Assembly: GCA_035455265.1 (NCBI GenBank)
Contig: DATIFK010000222.1
Coordinates: 1-30,941, forward strand
Length of the DNA: 30,941 nucleotides
Reading direction: 5' to 3'
Source: MGOM01 sp035455265
GTDB taxonomy: Bacteria > Chloroflexota > Anaerolineae > Anaerolineales > E44-bin32
A program made the translations under genes and the position numbers. The notes under the pieces are model-generated. The model worked only from the letters and a program-made list of their open reading frames with translations. It did not search any database and was not told the origin of the DNA. Each line of letters opens with the position of its first letter. Position 1 is the stretch's first letter. Shown here in pieces: positions 1 through 8,266 of the stretch.

Positions 1-527
1 TCGCGGCCCTGCACGACCGATACCATCCCGACGTCTACCGTTACATCCTGTACCGGCTGGGCGACCTCGAGACGGCCGAAGATCTGGCGTCGGTTGTGTT
101 CGTTCGCTTGCTGGAGGCGGTGCGCGCCGGACGCGGGCCGCGCCACAGCTTGCGCGGCTGGCTTCTCGGCACCGCCCACCATGTGGTGATGGACCATTTC
201 CGTCGCTTCTACGCCGGGAAGGAAACGCAGCTGGGCGACAACCTTCCGTCTGGAAGCGATGATCCGGCTCGAACGTTCGAAACGGTGGAACAACGTCGGG
301 CGGTCCAATCCGCTCTGAGCCGTCTCACCGACGAACAACAGCACGTCCTGGCGTTGCGCTTTGGAGGAGGTTTCTCCCTGGAGGAGACCGCCGGATTGAT
401 GGGCAAGAACGCCAATGCCATCAAGGCGCTGCAATTCCGCGCCCTGGCCGCCTTGCGCCGCGCGTTGGGCCGTTTCGCGCCAGAGGAGCGGGGCTCCCGG
501 TTCGAACGGGGAGAGAAGCTGCTGTGA
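1..527 (+). CDS. ECF-family RNA polymerase sigma factor (5' end outside window)
   Basis: The open frame runs in from the left edge (first full codon at position 3), so the true start lies upstream; the first in-window start codon (GTG at 96) would cut region 2 in half. Visible residues include a sigma region 2 segment (ILYRLGDLETAEDLA, then LRGWLLGTAHHVVMDHFRR) and a region 4 helix-turn-helix (LSRLTDEQQHVLALRF, then FSLEETAGLMGKNANAIKAL). No region 1 or 3 is present, which is the short sigma-70 ECF plan. It would direct core RNA polymerase to a small regulon. Its stop overlaps the start of the next gene (GTGA), so the two are very likely co-transcribed and translationally coupled, the usual arrangement of an ECF factor with its controlling membrane protein. 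The target promoters cannot be read from this window. Confidence 0.93.
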   Translation, partial: AALHDRYHPDVYRYILYRLGDLETAEDLASVVFVRLLEAVRAGRGPRHSLRGWLLGTAHHVVMDHFRRFYAGKETQLGDNLPSGSDDPARTFETVEQRRAVQSALSRLTDEQQHVLALRFGGGFSLEETAGLMGKNANAIKALQFRALAALRRALGRFAPEERGSRFERGEKLL

Positions 528-1759
528 AGATGCGGCGCGAAGACCTCCTCGAACTCTGCCTGCAGTACCTGAGCCGCGGTGTCTCGATCGACGAGGTCCT
601 GGCGTCGCACCCCGAGGCCGCCGAGCTCCGGCCTTTGCTGGAGGCGGCTCAAGCGGCAGCCTCGCTGGCCTCGTCCGGCGTGCCGCGGGTGGCCCTGGTG
701 CGCAGCCGCACCCGGATGCTGCAGCGGGCCGCCTCGCTCCGATCGGCCCGACCCCGGCGCGTCGGCTCGGCCTGGCTCCGACCGGCCCTGGCCGCCGTCC
801 TCGCCGCCATCGCCATTTCGTTCACCGGCGTCGGGATCGCAGCCGCCCAGTCCCTGCCGGGGGATTCCCTCTACGCGGCCAAGACCGTCGTCGAAGACGT
901 CATGCTTCGCCTGGCCTCCTCCCCCGCCGAGCGCCTCCGCCTCGAGCAGTCTTACGAAGCCCGCCGCGTCTCGGAAATCCGGCGACTGCTGGCCCTCGGC
1001 CGAGTCGTCCCGGTGGATTTCATTGGCCTGGTGCAGGACGCGACCGCCGACTCGATCCAGGTCTCCGACATCGCTGTCCGCCTCAGCCCCGCCACGCTCC
1101 TGGAAGGCGATCTGCTGGTGGGCACCGAGGTCGAAGTGCGCGGCACAACGCAAACGGACGGGGTCGTTCTGGCCGACGAGGTCCGGCTGAAGGCGTTCGA
1201 CCTGTACGGGGTCATCGACACCATCGAGCCGGCCGCATGGGTCATCGCCGGCCGCGTTTTGGAAGTCACACCCGATTCGGTGATCGAACCTGGCCTGGCC
1301 GTGGGCGACCCCGTTGTGGCGCGCGTGCTCGTCGCCGAGGACGGGAGATTGTCCCTGGAGCGGGTTGCCCGCTTCGCCCCACCCACCGCGGAGCCTTCCC
1401 CCACCCCGACGCTGCCCGTACCAACGACGACACCAACGCCTCGGGCAACGGCGACGCCCGAGCCGACCGAGACGCTTGCGCCCACCGACGACTCTGAAGA
1501 GGACTCGCCCGAGGTCACTCAGGACGCCGAGGCGACCGACGATCACGAGGACGGCGGCGAGGAAGGGCAGGACGTCAACTTCAGCGGCGTGGTCCAATCG
1601 ATCGGCTCGAGCCAATGGATCATCGACGGCAGAGTCGTGCTCGTCGACGGGTCGACGGAGATCCGCGACGACCCCGAGGTCGGCGACACCGTCAAGGTCC
1701 AAGCCCGCCGTCGGGCCGACGGCAGCCTCCTCGCAGAGAAGATCGAGAAGGACGACTGA
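524..1759 (+). CDS. Membrane-anchored DUF5667/DUF5666-type protein, putative regulator of the ECF sigma factor
   Basis: 411 aa from the GTG at 524; an ATG two codons later (530) is an equally possible start, and a GA-rich ribosome site (GGGGAGAGAAG) precedes both. Residues 1-50 form a soluble helical segment (REDLLELCLQYLSRGVSIDE, then HPEAAELRPLLEAA) of the kind found at the N-terminus of ECF-linked proteins. One membrane helix spans about 86-108. Residues 110-160 (LPGDSLYAAKTVVEDVMLRL) match the DUF5667 pattern. Beta-rich stretches at about 161-265 and 351-411 resemble DUF5666 repeats and are separated by a Thr/Pro-rich linker (285-320) and an acidic stretch (321-350). The topology suggests the N-terminus inside and the bulk outside the cell. 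The gene overlap with the sigma gene suggests an anti-sigma role. That role is inferred; no zinc anti-sigma (HxxxCxxC) motif is visible. Confidence 0.85.
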   Translation: MKMRREDLLELCLQYLSRGVSIDEVLASHPEAAELRPLLEAAQAAASLASSGVPRVALVRSRTRMLQRAASLRSARPRRVGSAWLRPALAAVLAAIAISFTGVGIAAAQSLPGDSLYAAKTVVEDVMLRLASSPAERLRLEQSYEARRVSEIRRLLALGRVVPVDFIGLVQDATADSIQVSDIAVRLSPATLLEGDLLVGTEVEVRGTTQTDGVVLADEVRLKAFDLYGVIDTIEPAAWVIAGRVLEVTPDSVIEPGLAVGDPVVARVLVAEDGRLSLERVARFAPPTAEPSPTPTLPVPTTTPTPRATATPEPTETLAPTDDSEEDSPEVTQDAEATDDHEDGGEEGQDVNFSGVVQSIGSSQWIIDGRVVLVDGSTEIRDDPEVGDTVKVQARRRADGSLLAEKIEKDD

Positions 1760-1773
1760 GCAGCGGCCGGCGG

Positions 1774-1801
1774 CCAGCCGCCAGCCTCCAGCCCTCAGCA
1801 A
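1774..1801 (+). repeat. Short heptamer tract (CAGCNNN type) after the DUF5667 gene stop
   Basis: Four in-register heptamers, CCAGCCG, CCAGCCT, CCAGCCC and TCAGCAA, begin 14 nt after the stop codon. They match the heptamers next to the stop codons at 25964, 26097, 29431 and 30877 and have the same orientation relative to the upstream gene. Confidence 0.7.
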
Positions 1802-1841
1802 CACCCAACCAGTCGCCCTGAGCGTCGGCCGCCCATCACCC

Positions 1842-1884
1842 ACGGCCTCCGAAGGCCGGCCCTTGCGGCCGAAGCCGAAGGGCC
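1842..1884. other. Two adjacent GC-rich hairpins, possible terminator of the sigma operon
   Basis: The first hairpin is GGCCT-CCGA-AGGCC. The second (1858-1884) has a 7-bp outer stem (GGCCCTT/AAGGGCC) and a 4-bp inner stem closing a CGAA loop; read on the minus strand this loop is C(TTCG)G, an extra-stable tetraloop. No T-tract follows on the plus strand, so intrinsic termination is uncertain. Confidence 0.4.
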
Positions 1885-1923
1885 AACCGAACCTTACGAT
1901 GGGCACCCGCCACCCCCCACTGT

Positions 1924-1952
1924 TTGACCTCGTGACAGGCCCGCGATAGAAT
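1924..1952 (+). promoter_or_regulatory. Sigma-70-type promoter of the fmdB-like gene
   Basis: TTGACC (1924-1929), a 17-nt spacer and TAGAAT (1947-1952) give a near-consensus housekeeping promoter. Only 7 nt separate the -10 from the ATG at 1960, so transcription should start at or next to the A of the start codon, giving a leaderless mRNA. Confidence 0.8.
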
Positions 1953-1959
1953 CGCGTCC

Positions 1960-2184
1960 ATGCCGGTTTATGAATACGTCTGCCTGGACTGCAAGACCCG
2001 CTTCGATGCGTTGCGGCCGATGGCTCAGGCCGATGCCCCGATCCCTTGCGAAGCCTGCGGCGGCGACCACAGCGCCCGCACGCTTTCGGTGTTCTTCGCC
2101 ACCAGCGCGGGTCGCAGCGTGGCGGGCGCATCGACCGGCTGCGGCCACTGTGCCGGCGGCCACTGCGCCTCCTGCGCCAACTAG
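1960..2184 (+). CDS. FmdB-family zinc-ribbon regulatory protein
   Basis: 74 aa. The N-terminus MPVYEYVCLDC is the hallmark of the FmdB/CxxC_CxxC_SSSS putative regulator family. Two zinc-binding knuckles are visible: C8-x2-C11 and C30-x2-C33. The tail adds a second Cys-rich cluster (C61, C64, C69, C72 in GCGHCAGGHCASC), which could bind another metal ion. Family members are small and mostly uncharacterised; some have been linked to regulating amidase/formamidase genes, but nothing here points to a target. The gene stands alone with its own promoter and no Shine-Dalgarno sequence, because the promoter abuts the ATG. A stem-loop follows at 2205-2230. It converges with nuoN. Confidence 0.9.
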   Translation: MPVYEYVCLDCKTRFDALRPMAQADAPIPCEACGGDHSARTLSVFFATSAGRSVAGASTGCGHCAGGHCASCAN

Positions 2185-2204
2185 CCAACCCCTCCCAGAA
2201 TCGA

Positions 2205-2230
2205 AAGGGCCGGCCCAAGGGCCGGCCCTT
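2205..2230. terminator. Stem-loop between convergent fmdB and nuoN
   Basis: A perfect 10-bp stem (AAGGGCCGGC / GCCGGCCCTT) closes a 6-nt loop, starting 20 nt after the fmdB stop. T-rich sequence is modest on both sides (CTTCTGTTG on plus, CCCTTTCGATT on minus), so it could act in both directions as a weak intrinsic terminator. Confidence 0.6.
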
Positions 2231-2243
2231 CTGTTGTCGCCGC

Positions 2244-2273
2244 TGTAGGGGCGAAGCATGCTTCGCCCCTACA
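2244..2273. repeat. 30-bp perfect palindrome (REP-like element)
   Basis: TGTAGGGGCGAAGCA is followed immediately by its exact reverse complement, with no loop, centred between 2258 and 2259. It ends 9 nt from the nuoN stop codon. A perfect palindrome of this length is far beyond chance; it may be a dispersed palindromic repeat or a terminator/3'-end stabiliser of the nuo mRNA. Confidence 0.85.
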
Positions 2274-2282
2274 CCCGCCCGC

Positions 2283-3740
2283 CTAGCGCAAGTACGTCAA
2301 CAGACGTGCCTGCTCCGCCCAGGCCAGCACCGGGCCAGGGAGCAGACCGAGGACGATTGTCGCTACCGCCGTCAGTCCAATGACGGCCCCCAGCCATCCC
2401 TCGCGCCTCGTCTCAGGCTCGCCCGGCCGCATGTACATCACGACGACGACACGCAGGTAGTAGTAGGCCGAGACCAGCGATGTCACGACGCCGACGATCG
2501 CCAGCCATAGCAGACCTGGCGCGTCGATGACGGCGCGGAACAGATAGAACTTCGCCAGGAAGCCGACCGTCGGCGGAACGCCTGTCAGCGAGAGCATGAA
2601 CACCGCCATGGCCAGCGCCACCCATGGGCGGCGCCGCGACAGGCCGGCGTAGTCGTCGATCGCCAGACCCCTCCCCTCGGCGGCCTCGACCACCATCACC
2701 ACGCCCCAAGCGCCCAGGTTGGTCACGGCATAAGCCAACAGGTAGAAGACCGCGGATGAGGCTGCCGCCGGCGCCAGGTCCGGCCCGGCGGAGGCCGCCA
2801 GCGCCATCAGGATGTAGCCGGCGTGGGCGATGCTTGAGTAGGCCAGCATGCGTTTGATGTTCGATTGGGCGATCGCCGCCACGTTGCCCCACGCCATGGT
2901 GAAGGCGGAAATCCACATCGCCGCCGGCGCCCAGAACCCGGCCAGCTCGGGAAACCCCGACAGGAACACGCGCAGCAGGGCAGCGAAACCGGCCGCCTTG
3001 GCGCCGACCGACATGAACGCCGCCGCCGGCGACGGCGCCCCGTGGTAGACGTCGGGAGTCCACATGTGGAACGGCACCGCCGCCACTTTGAACCCCAGGC
3101 CGGCCAGAATCAGGGCGGCACCGACCAGCAGGAAACGCGGATTCGCGCCTCCGCCGCGCACAGATCCGAGAATCGCCTCGAGACGGGTGCTTCCCGTGGC
3201 ACCGTAGGCCAGGGCGATTCCGTATACCAGCAGCGCCGAGGCGAAGGCTCCCAACAGGAAGTACTTCATGGCCGACTCTTCCGACTCGACACGCGGGCGG
3301 GCAAAACCGGCCAGGACGTAGAGGGGCAGCGACAGCAACTCGAGCGCCAGGAACACCACCACCAGGTCCCCGGCCAGGGCCATCAGCATCATGCCGGACA
3401 GGGAGAAGAGCAACAGCACGTAGTATTCGCCGCGCTCGATACCCATGCGGCGCAGATAGTCCACCGTCAACGGCACGACGACCAGGCCGATGATCAGGAA
3501 CAACGCCTGCAGGAAGAGGGCGAAGGAGTCGGCAACGATCATCCCGCCGAATCCCGGGCCTGTTCCCAGCGCGGGAGCTTGAAGAAGAGTTGCCAGGGCT
3601 GCCACCAGCCCGGCGGCCGCGAGCAGGGCCGTCCACCCCTTGCGCCCACGCGGGATGAACAGGTCCACCACGACGAGAACGCAGGCCCAGCCGGCGACCA
3701 GTCCGGCAGGCAGAACCGTGGCCAGGTCGTGGGAGATCAT
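2283..3740 (-). CDS. nuoN: NADH-quinone oxidoreductase subunit N
   Basis: 485 aa, a normal length for NuoN. It is an antiporter-like membrane subunit of complex I and one of three proton-pumping modules. It is almost wholly hydrophobic (about 14 helices). Key residues expected in the half-channels are present: E134 in LALELLSLPL and K218 in GLGFKVAAVPFHMWTPDVYH, the family signature. It is the last gene of the operon, starting 4 nt after the nuoM stop. Downstream are the palindrome (2244-2273) and the stem-loop (2205-2230), which probably end the transcript. Confidence 0.97.
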   Translation of the reverse strand: MISHDLATVLPAGLVAGWACVLVVVDLFIPRGRKGWTALLAAAGLVAALATLLQAPALGTGPGFGGMIVADSFALFLQALFLIIGLVVVPLTVDYLRRMGIERGEYYVLLLFSLSGMMLMALAGDLVVVFLALELLSLPLYVLAGFARPRVESEESAMKYFLLGAFASALLVYGIALAYGATGSTRLEAILGSVRGGGANPRFLLVGAALILAGLGFKVAAVPFHMWTPDVYHGAPSPAAAFMSVGAKAAGFAALLRVFLSGFPELAGFWAPAAMWISAFTMAWGNVAAIAQSNIKRMLAYSSIAHAGYILMALAASAGPDLAPAAASSAVFYLLAYAVTNLGAWGVVMVVEAAEGRGLAIDDYAGLSRRRPWVALAMAVFMLSLTGVPPTVGFLAKFYLFRAVIDAPGLLWLAIVGVVTSLVSAYYYLRVVVVMYMRPGEPETRREGWLGAVIGLTAVATIVLGLLPGPVLAWAEQARLLTYLR

Positions 3741-3744
3741 CGGG

Positions 3745-5253
3745 TCACCGTACGGCGAGGGCGGCCGTCTGCAACGCCGCCACGACGCGGTCGACCGACG
3801 GGCTCATCAACGCGAAGAACGGCCGCGGATACAGCCCGATCCAGAAGATCAGGATGACGAGCGGCACAAGACAGAGGATCTCGCGGGCGGAGATGTCTTT
3901 CAGGCCGCGGTTTTCGTCCTTGGTCACGGGGCCCAGGAACATCTTTTGGAACATGTGGAGCATGTAGATCGCCGCCAGGATGACTCCCAGGGCCGCCAGG
4001 CCGGCGAACCACGGGCTCCCGATGGCCTCCGAGCCGAAGGCGCCAAGCAGGATGGTGAACTCGCCGACGAAGCCGTTGAGGCCCGGCAAGCCCATCGATG
4101 ACAACGTGACGATCAACGTCAGGGCAGCGTAGATCGGCATCACCTTCCACAAGCCGCCGAACGCCTCCAGCTCGCGCGTGTGCCGCCGCTCGTAGATCAT
4201 GCCGACGATCAAGAACAGGGCGCCGGTGCTGAGGCCGTGGTTGACCATCTGCAGGATCCCGCCCTGGATGCCCTGTGCGTTCAAGGCGAAGAGCCCCAGC
4301 ATGACGAAGCCCAAATGGCTGACCGACGAGTAGGCGACCAGTTTCTTGACGTCGCGTTGCGCGTACGAGACCGCCGCGCCGTACAGGATTCCCACGACGG
4401 CGAAGCCCGCCACCCAAGGAGCCAGCTGCACCGCCGCCTGCGGAAACAGAGTCAGGTTGAAGCGCAGGAAACCATAGGTGCCCATCTTCAGCAGGACGCC
4501 CGCCAGGATCACCGAGCCCGCCGTGGGGGCTTCGACGTGCGCGTCGGGCAGCCACGAGTGCAGCGGCCACATCGGGACCTTGATGGCGAAGGCGGCGGCG
4601 AACGCCAGGAACAGCCAGAACTGGATGTTGGCGGGAATGTTCCCTTGAGCGATCAAGTCGGGCACGGAGAAGGTGCCGCCAGCCAGGCCCAGCCACAGGA
4701 TCGCCAGAAGCATCAGGATCGAGCCGGCCATGGTGTACAGGAAGAACTTGATGGCGGCGTACATGCGCCGCTCCCCGCCCCAGATGCCGATCAGGAAGTA
4801 CATCGGGACGAGGGTGAACTCCCAGAAGACGTAGAACAGGAACAGGTCGAGCGCCAGGAAGACCCCGATCATGCCCATTTCCAGCAGCAGGAAGAAGAGC
4901 ATGAACTCCTTGACGCGCTCGGTGATCGCCGACCAAGTCGAGAGGATCGAGACGACCGTCAGCAGCGTGGTGAGCAGGACGAGCAACAGGCTGAGGCCAT
5001 CGACCCCGAGGTGATACTCGATCGTCCATCCGGCCACGCGGAACCATGGAGCGCGCACCACCAGCTGCATCCCGGCTTCGCCAGCCTGAAACTGGGATAG
5101 AAGAACGAGCGACAGGATGAAGGTGACCAGCGACGTCGCCAGGGCGGTCCAGCGGATGGCCGTGGTGCGGTCCTTCGGCAGCAGCAGGATGACCAACGCG
5201 CCGACGAGGGGGAAGAAGGTCACGACGGTCAGGGTGGAAAGGAGGTCACTCAT
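3745..5253 (-). CDS. nuoM: NADH-quinone oxidoreductase subunit M
   Basis: 502 aa, an antiporter-like proton-pumping subunit of the complex I membrane arm. E145 (FWEFTLVPMYFLIG) and K225 (KVPMWPLHSWLPDAHVEAP) sit at the expected positions of the essential Glu/Lys pair in TM5 and TM7. The C-terminal half contains SSMGLPGLNGFVGEF, the discontinuous helix 12 region typical of NuoM. It lies between nuoL (15 nt upstream) and nuoN (4 nt downstream), so it is part of a single transcript. Confidence 0.97.
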   Translation of the reverse strand: MSDLLSTLTVVTFFPLVGALVILLLPKDRTTAIRWTALATSLVTFILSLVLLSQFQAGEAGMQLVVRAPWFRVAGWTIEYHLGVDGLSLLLVLLTTLLTVVSILSTWSAITERVKEFMLFFLLLEMGMIGVFLALDLFLFYVFWEFTLVPMYFLIGIWGGERRMYAAIKFFLYTMAGSILMLLAILWLGLAGGTFSVPDLIAQGNIPANIQFWLFLAFAAAFAIKVPMWPLHSWLPDAHVEAPTAGSVILAGVLLKMGTYGFLRFNLTLFPQAAVQLAPWVAGFAVVGILYGAAVSYAQRDVKKLVAYSSVSHLGFVMLGLFALNAQGIQGGILQMVNHGLSTGALFLIVGMIYERRHTRELEAFGGLWKVMPIYAALTLIVTLSSMGLPGLNGFVGEFTILLGAFGSEAIGSPWFAGLAALGVILAAIYMLHMFQKMFLGPVTKDENRGLKDISAREILCLVPLVILIFWIGLYPRPFFALMSPSVDRVVAALQTAALAVR

Positions 5254-5268
5254 GGAGGACGCCTCAGG

Positions 5269-7359
5269 TCACCGGAAGATCACGTAGGTCAGGATGAGGA
5301 CCAGGCCGACCAGAACCGACAGGGCGTAGTTGCGGACGTAGCCGGTCTGCAACCGGCGCAGCCCGGCGGCGGCGCGCTTCGTCCAGTTCGCCAGCCCTTC
5401 CGCCGCCCCGTCGATCACCGGCAGGTCGAAGCCCCAGGCCAGCCAGGATGTCAACCCGCGGAAGCCGCGCGCCAGCACGCCGTCGTGGAACGCGTCGTGC
5501 CACCAGCGTCCGTCGACGACGATCCCCAGAAAGTCCGCCAGCTGCACATAGCGACGGACGATCAGGAAGTCATAGATCTCGTCCACCCAGTACTTGTTCT
5601 CGAGAGCGACGAATACCGGGCCGAGCAACCGGCGCAGCGGGTCCGCCTGGCCCTCGGCCAGAGGCGTACGTCCGTACAGCAGCCAGGCCGCGGCGATGGC
5701 GACGAGCGCCAGGCCGACCGACACCAGGGCGACTGTGCCGATGAACTCGCCGGCATGCAGGTGTTCGAAGGTTTGGTCGAGCCAGTCGGTCAAAGCGTGC
5801 GCCCCGGGCAGCGGTGCAGGCAGATTCAGCAAGCCCCCCAGGGCCGCCAGGGCCGCCAGCGCTGCCAGCGGGCCGGTGATGATGGGAGGGTTCTCAGAGG
5901 CATGACCGGCGGCGGTCGAGCGCGGGGCTCCGAAGAAGACCATCAGGATCTGCCGCCCCATGTAGAACGCCGTCAGGAAGGCGGCGGCGGTCAACAAGAC
6001 GTACAGCGCCGGCTGCGTGAGACTGGCGTCGGCCAGGATCTCATCCTTCGAGAAGAATCCCGCCAGGGGCGGAATGCCCGCCAAGGCCAGAGCCCCCACC
6101 AGGTAGACCACGAAGGTGGTCGGCATGCGTTCGCGCAGGCCACCCATGTTGCGCATGTCTTGGGGATCGAACGGCGGACCATGGGTGCCGTGGCCCCCGC
6201 CTGCGTGAGACAGGTGTCCGTGCTCGACGCCCAGGATGACCGAACCGGCCGAGAGGAACAACAGCGCCTTGAAGAACGCGTGCGTCAACAGATGGAACAG
6301 ACCGGCGGCGTAGGCCCCCATTCCGACGGCGGCGATCATGAAACCGAGCTGGCTGATGGTGGAGTAGGCCAGCACCTTCTTGATGTCGTACTGCCCGACG
6401 GCGATCGTGGCGGCAAACAGCGCCGTCAAGCCGCCCACCCACGCCACCGCATGGGCGGAGACCGGCGCCAACGCGAACAGGACGTGGGTGCGGGCGATCA
6501 TGTAGATGCCGGCCGTCACCATGGTGGCGGCGTGGATCAACGCCGACACCGGCGTCGGGCCTGCCATGGCGTCCGGCAGCCAGACGTACAACGGCAGCTG
6601 GGCCGACTTGCCGGTGGCACCCAACAAGAGGAACAGCGTGATCAACGTCACCACGCCGACCACGGCCGGGCCGGCCGTCTCGGCCCGCGCGAACACCTCG
6701 GCGAAGCGCAGGCTGCCGAAGGTGCCGAAGATCAGGAACATGGCGATCAAGAAACCGAAGTCGCCGACCCGGTTGGCGATGAAGGCCTTCTTGCCGGCGA
6801 CAGCGTTGCCGATGCCGTCCTTCCCTTTCTCGTACCAGAACCCGATCAGCAGGTACGAGCACAACCCGACACCTTCCCAGCCGACGAACAGCGTTAGGAA
6901 CGAGTCGCCGGTGATGAGCACCATCATCGAGGCGACGAACAGATTGAAGTAGACGAAGAAGCGGTTGAAGCGGCCGACGTCCTCGTTGAGGCGGACGTCC
7001 TCGTGCATGTAGCCGACGGCGTAGATGTGGATCAGCGTGCTGACTCCGCTGACCATCAGCATCATCGTCGTCGACAGCGTATCGACCTGCAGCGACCAGC
7101 CGACCGACAGGCTGCCGATGGTGATCCAATCGACGAGGGGAACGATGGCGCCTTCCGGATGGGCCCGCAGAGCCGCCCACTGGAGCACAGCCACCGCGAA
7201 CGCCAGCCCCACTGCGGCGCAGGCCACCAGGCCGGTAGCCCGCTCGCCCCAGCGCCGGCCGAAGGCCAGGTTGAGCAGCAGGCCGGCGACCGGCAGCAGG
7301 ATCACCAACGGAGCAAGGGCAAACCAGCCCAGCCCTGCGTCCGCCTGCAAGAACGTCAT
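5269..7359 (-). CDS. nuoL: NADH-quinone oxidoreductase subunit L
   Basis: 696 aa. It is the distal antiporter-like subunit, with the C-terminal extension that forms the long lateral helix. Signature elements are E162 (GWEGVGLCSYLLIGFWY), K251 (GATGKSAQLPLYVWLPDAM) and the following GPTPVSALIHAATMV. The loop at about 380-400 is enlarged and rich in His and Gly (EHGHLSHAGGGHGTHGPPF) before DMRNMGGL; shorter in enterobacterial NuoL. The last ~150 residues carry the amphipathic lateral helix and a terminal membrane anchor. A 70-nt gap separates it from nuoK, the longest gap within the operon; a weak GGGAG precedes the ATG. Confidence 0.97.
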   Translation of the reverse strand: MTFLQADAGLGWFALAPLVILLPVAGLLLNLAFGRRWGERATGLVACAAVGLAFAVAVLQWAALRAHPEGAIVPLVDWITIGSLSVGWSLQVDTLSTTMMLMVSGVSTLIHIYAVGYMHEDVRLNEDVGRFNRFFVYFNLFVASMMVLITGDSFLTLFVGWEGVGLCSYLLIGFWYEKGKDGIGNAVAGKKAFIANRVGDFGFLIAMFLIFGTFGSLRFAEVFARAETAGPAVVGVVTLITLFLLLGATGKSAQLPLYVWLPDAMAGPTPVSALIHAATMVTAGIYMIARTHVLFALAPVSAHAVAWVGGLTALFAATIAVGQYDIKKVLAYSTISQLGFMIAAVGMGAYAAGLFHLLTHAFFKALLFLSAGSVILGVEHGHLSHAGGGHGTHGPPFDPQDMRNMGGLRERMPTTFVVYLVGALALAGIPPLAGFFSKDEILADASLTQPALYVLLTAAAFLTAFYMGRQILMVFFGAPRSTAAGHASENPPIITGPLAALAALAALGGLLNLPAPLPGAHALTDWLDQTFEHLHAGEFIGTVALVSVGLALVAIAAAWLLYGRTPLAEGQADPLRRLLGPVFVALENKYWVDEIYDFLIVRRYVQLADFLGIVVDGRWWHDAFHDGVLARGFRGLTSWLAWGFDLPVIDGAAEGLANWTKRAAAGLRRLQTGYVRNYALSVLVGLVLILTYVIFR

Positions 7360-7429
7360 CCTGTTCGTCTCCCAGCCGTCTCACCGCCCCGGTGCCCCGA
7401 GACGGGTGCGCGGCCCGAACGGGGCGGGC

Positions 7430-7735
7430 TCAGCCGCGCAACCCGCTCACCTGATCGATATCGATGCTGTGCTTGGACTTGAAGATGGTCACGATCAGCG
7501 CCAGCCCCACCGCCACTTCGGCGGCGGCCACGGCGATCACGAAGAAGACGAGAACTTGGCCGATGAGGTCCTGCGCCTGTCGGGCGAAGGCGATCAGCGC
7601 CAGGTTGGCGGCGTTGAGCATGAGCTCGATCGACATGAAGACGACGATGGCGTTGCGCCGGACCAGCACGCCCAGGATTCCGAGCACGAACAGGACCACG
7701 GACAACGCCAGGAGGTAGTCGGTGGGGATGCTCAT
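7430..7735 (-). CDS. nuoK: NADH-quinone oxidoreductase subunit K
   Basis: 101 aa, three membrane helices. The two conserved membrane glutamates of the E-channel are present: E37 (FMSIELMLNAANL) and E73 (AAAEVAVGLALIV). The C-terminus SKHSIDIDQVSGLRG is typical. The ATG overlaps the nuoJ stop by 4 nt (ATGA), indicating translational coupling. The larger open frame that extends further upstream is only read-through of an overlapping frame; the family length supports this start. Confidence 0.97.
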   Translation of the reverse strand: MSIPTDYLLALSVVLFVLGILGVLVRRNAIVVFMSIELMLNAANLALIAFARQAQDLIGQVLVFFVIAVAAAEVAVGLALIVTIFKSKHSIDIDQVSGLRG

Positions 7736-8259
7736 GGCTTCTCCCCGCGCCTTCCGCGTTCCTCGCGGGCCAGGACGATCGCGCCAACCATCGCTGCCAG
7801 CAGCACCACCGACGTCACCTCGAATGGTAGGACATAGCTGGAGAACAGCAGTCGCCCGACCGCCGTCGGGCTGCCGAAGGCGCCTCCAAGGACCGCCGAC
7901 GGCGCCGTCGGCCCACCGGCCCCGCGGAAGAACACCATCGCCATTTCCGCCAGCAGGGCCACTCCCAGAACCGCTGCCGCCGGCTGCTGCCACTTGAGCG
8001 CACGCTCGGTGTCGAGCCGTTCGGCTCCGAGCAGCATGATGACGAACAGGAAGAGCACCATGATCGCCCCGGCGTACACCGTCACCTGCACCAGGGCGAT
8101 GAAAGCGGCGTTCAAGAGTAGGTACAGGACGGCGACGGCCACGAAATTGAGCACCAGGAACAAGGCCGAATAGACGGCGTTGCGGCTCACCAGCATGCTG
8201 ATCGCCGAAGCCAGGGCGATGGCCGCCAGGCCGAGGAAGATCCACACGTCCGTCGTCAT
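7732..8259 (-). CDS. nuoJ: NADH-quinone oxidoreductase subunit J
   Basis: 175 aa, five predicted membrane helices. The conserved TM3 segment, with the helix that undergoes a pi-bulge transition in complex I, reads VTVYAGAIMVLFLFVIMLL. The tail is short and charged (REERGRRGEKP). The start at 8259 gives the family length and lies 7 nt after the nuoI stop; the 4-nt overlap with nuoK follows. With NuoK, NuoA and NuoH it forms the membrane core that links quinone chemistry to the pumping modules. Confidence 0.96.
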   Translation of the reverse strand: MTTDVWIFLGLAAIALASAISMLVSRNAVYSALFLVLNFVAVAVLYLLLNAAFIALVQVTVYAGAIMVLFLFVIMLLGAERLDTERALKWQQPAAAVLGVALLAEMAMVFFRGAGGPTAPSAVLGGAFGSPTAVGRLLFSSYVLPFEVTSVVLLAAMVGAIVLAREERGRRGEKP

Positions 8260-8266
8260 CGGGGCC

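Noticed and set aside
1858..1884. Confident intrinsic terminator of the ECF operon
   Set aside because: The hairpin is good but no T-tract follows it on the plus strand; kept only as a low-confidence structure.
209..2218. 669-codon open frame on the minus strand
   Set aside because: It lies antisense to the ECF sigma, DUF5667 and FmdB genes, all with clear family motifs; its translation is Arg/Gly-rich with no recognisable domain and reflects high GC.
5485..6897. 470-codon plus-strand open frame antisense to nuoL
   Set aside because: Gln/Arg/His-rich translation without motifs; a mirror of NuoL codon use. The same applies to the long plus-strand frames opposite nuoH/nuoI, rpoD and nuoD.
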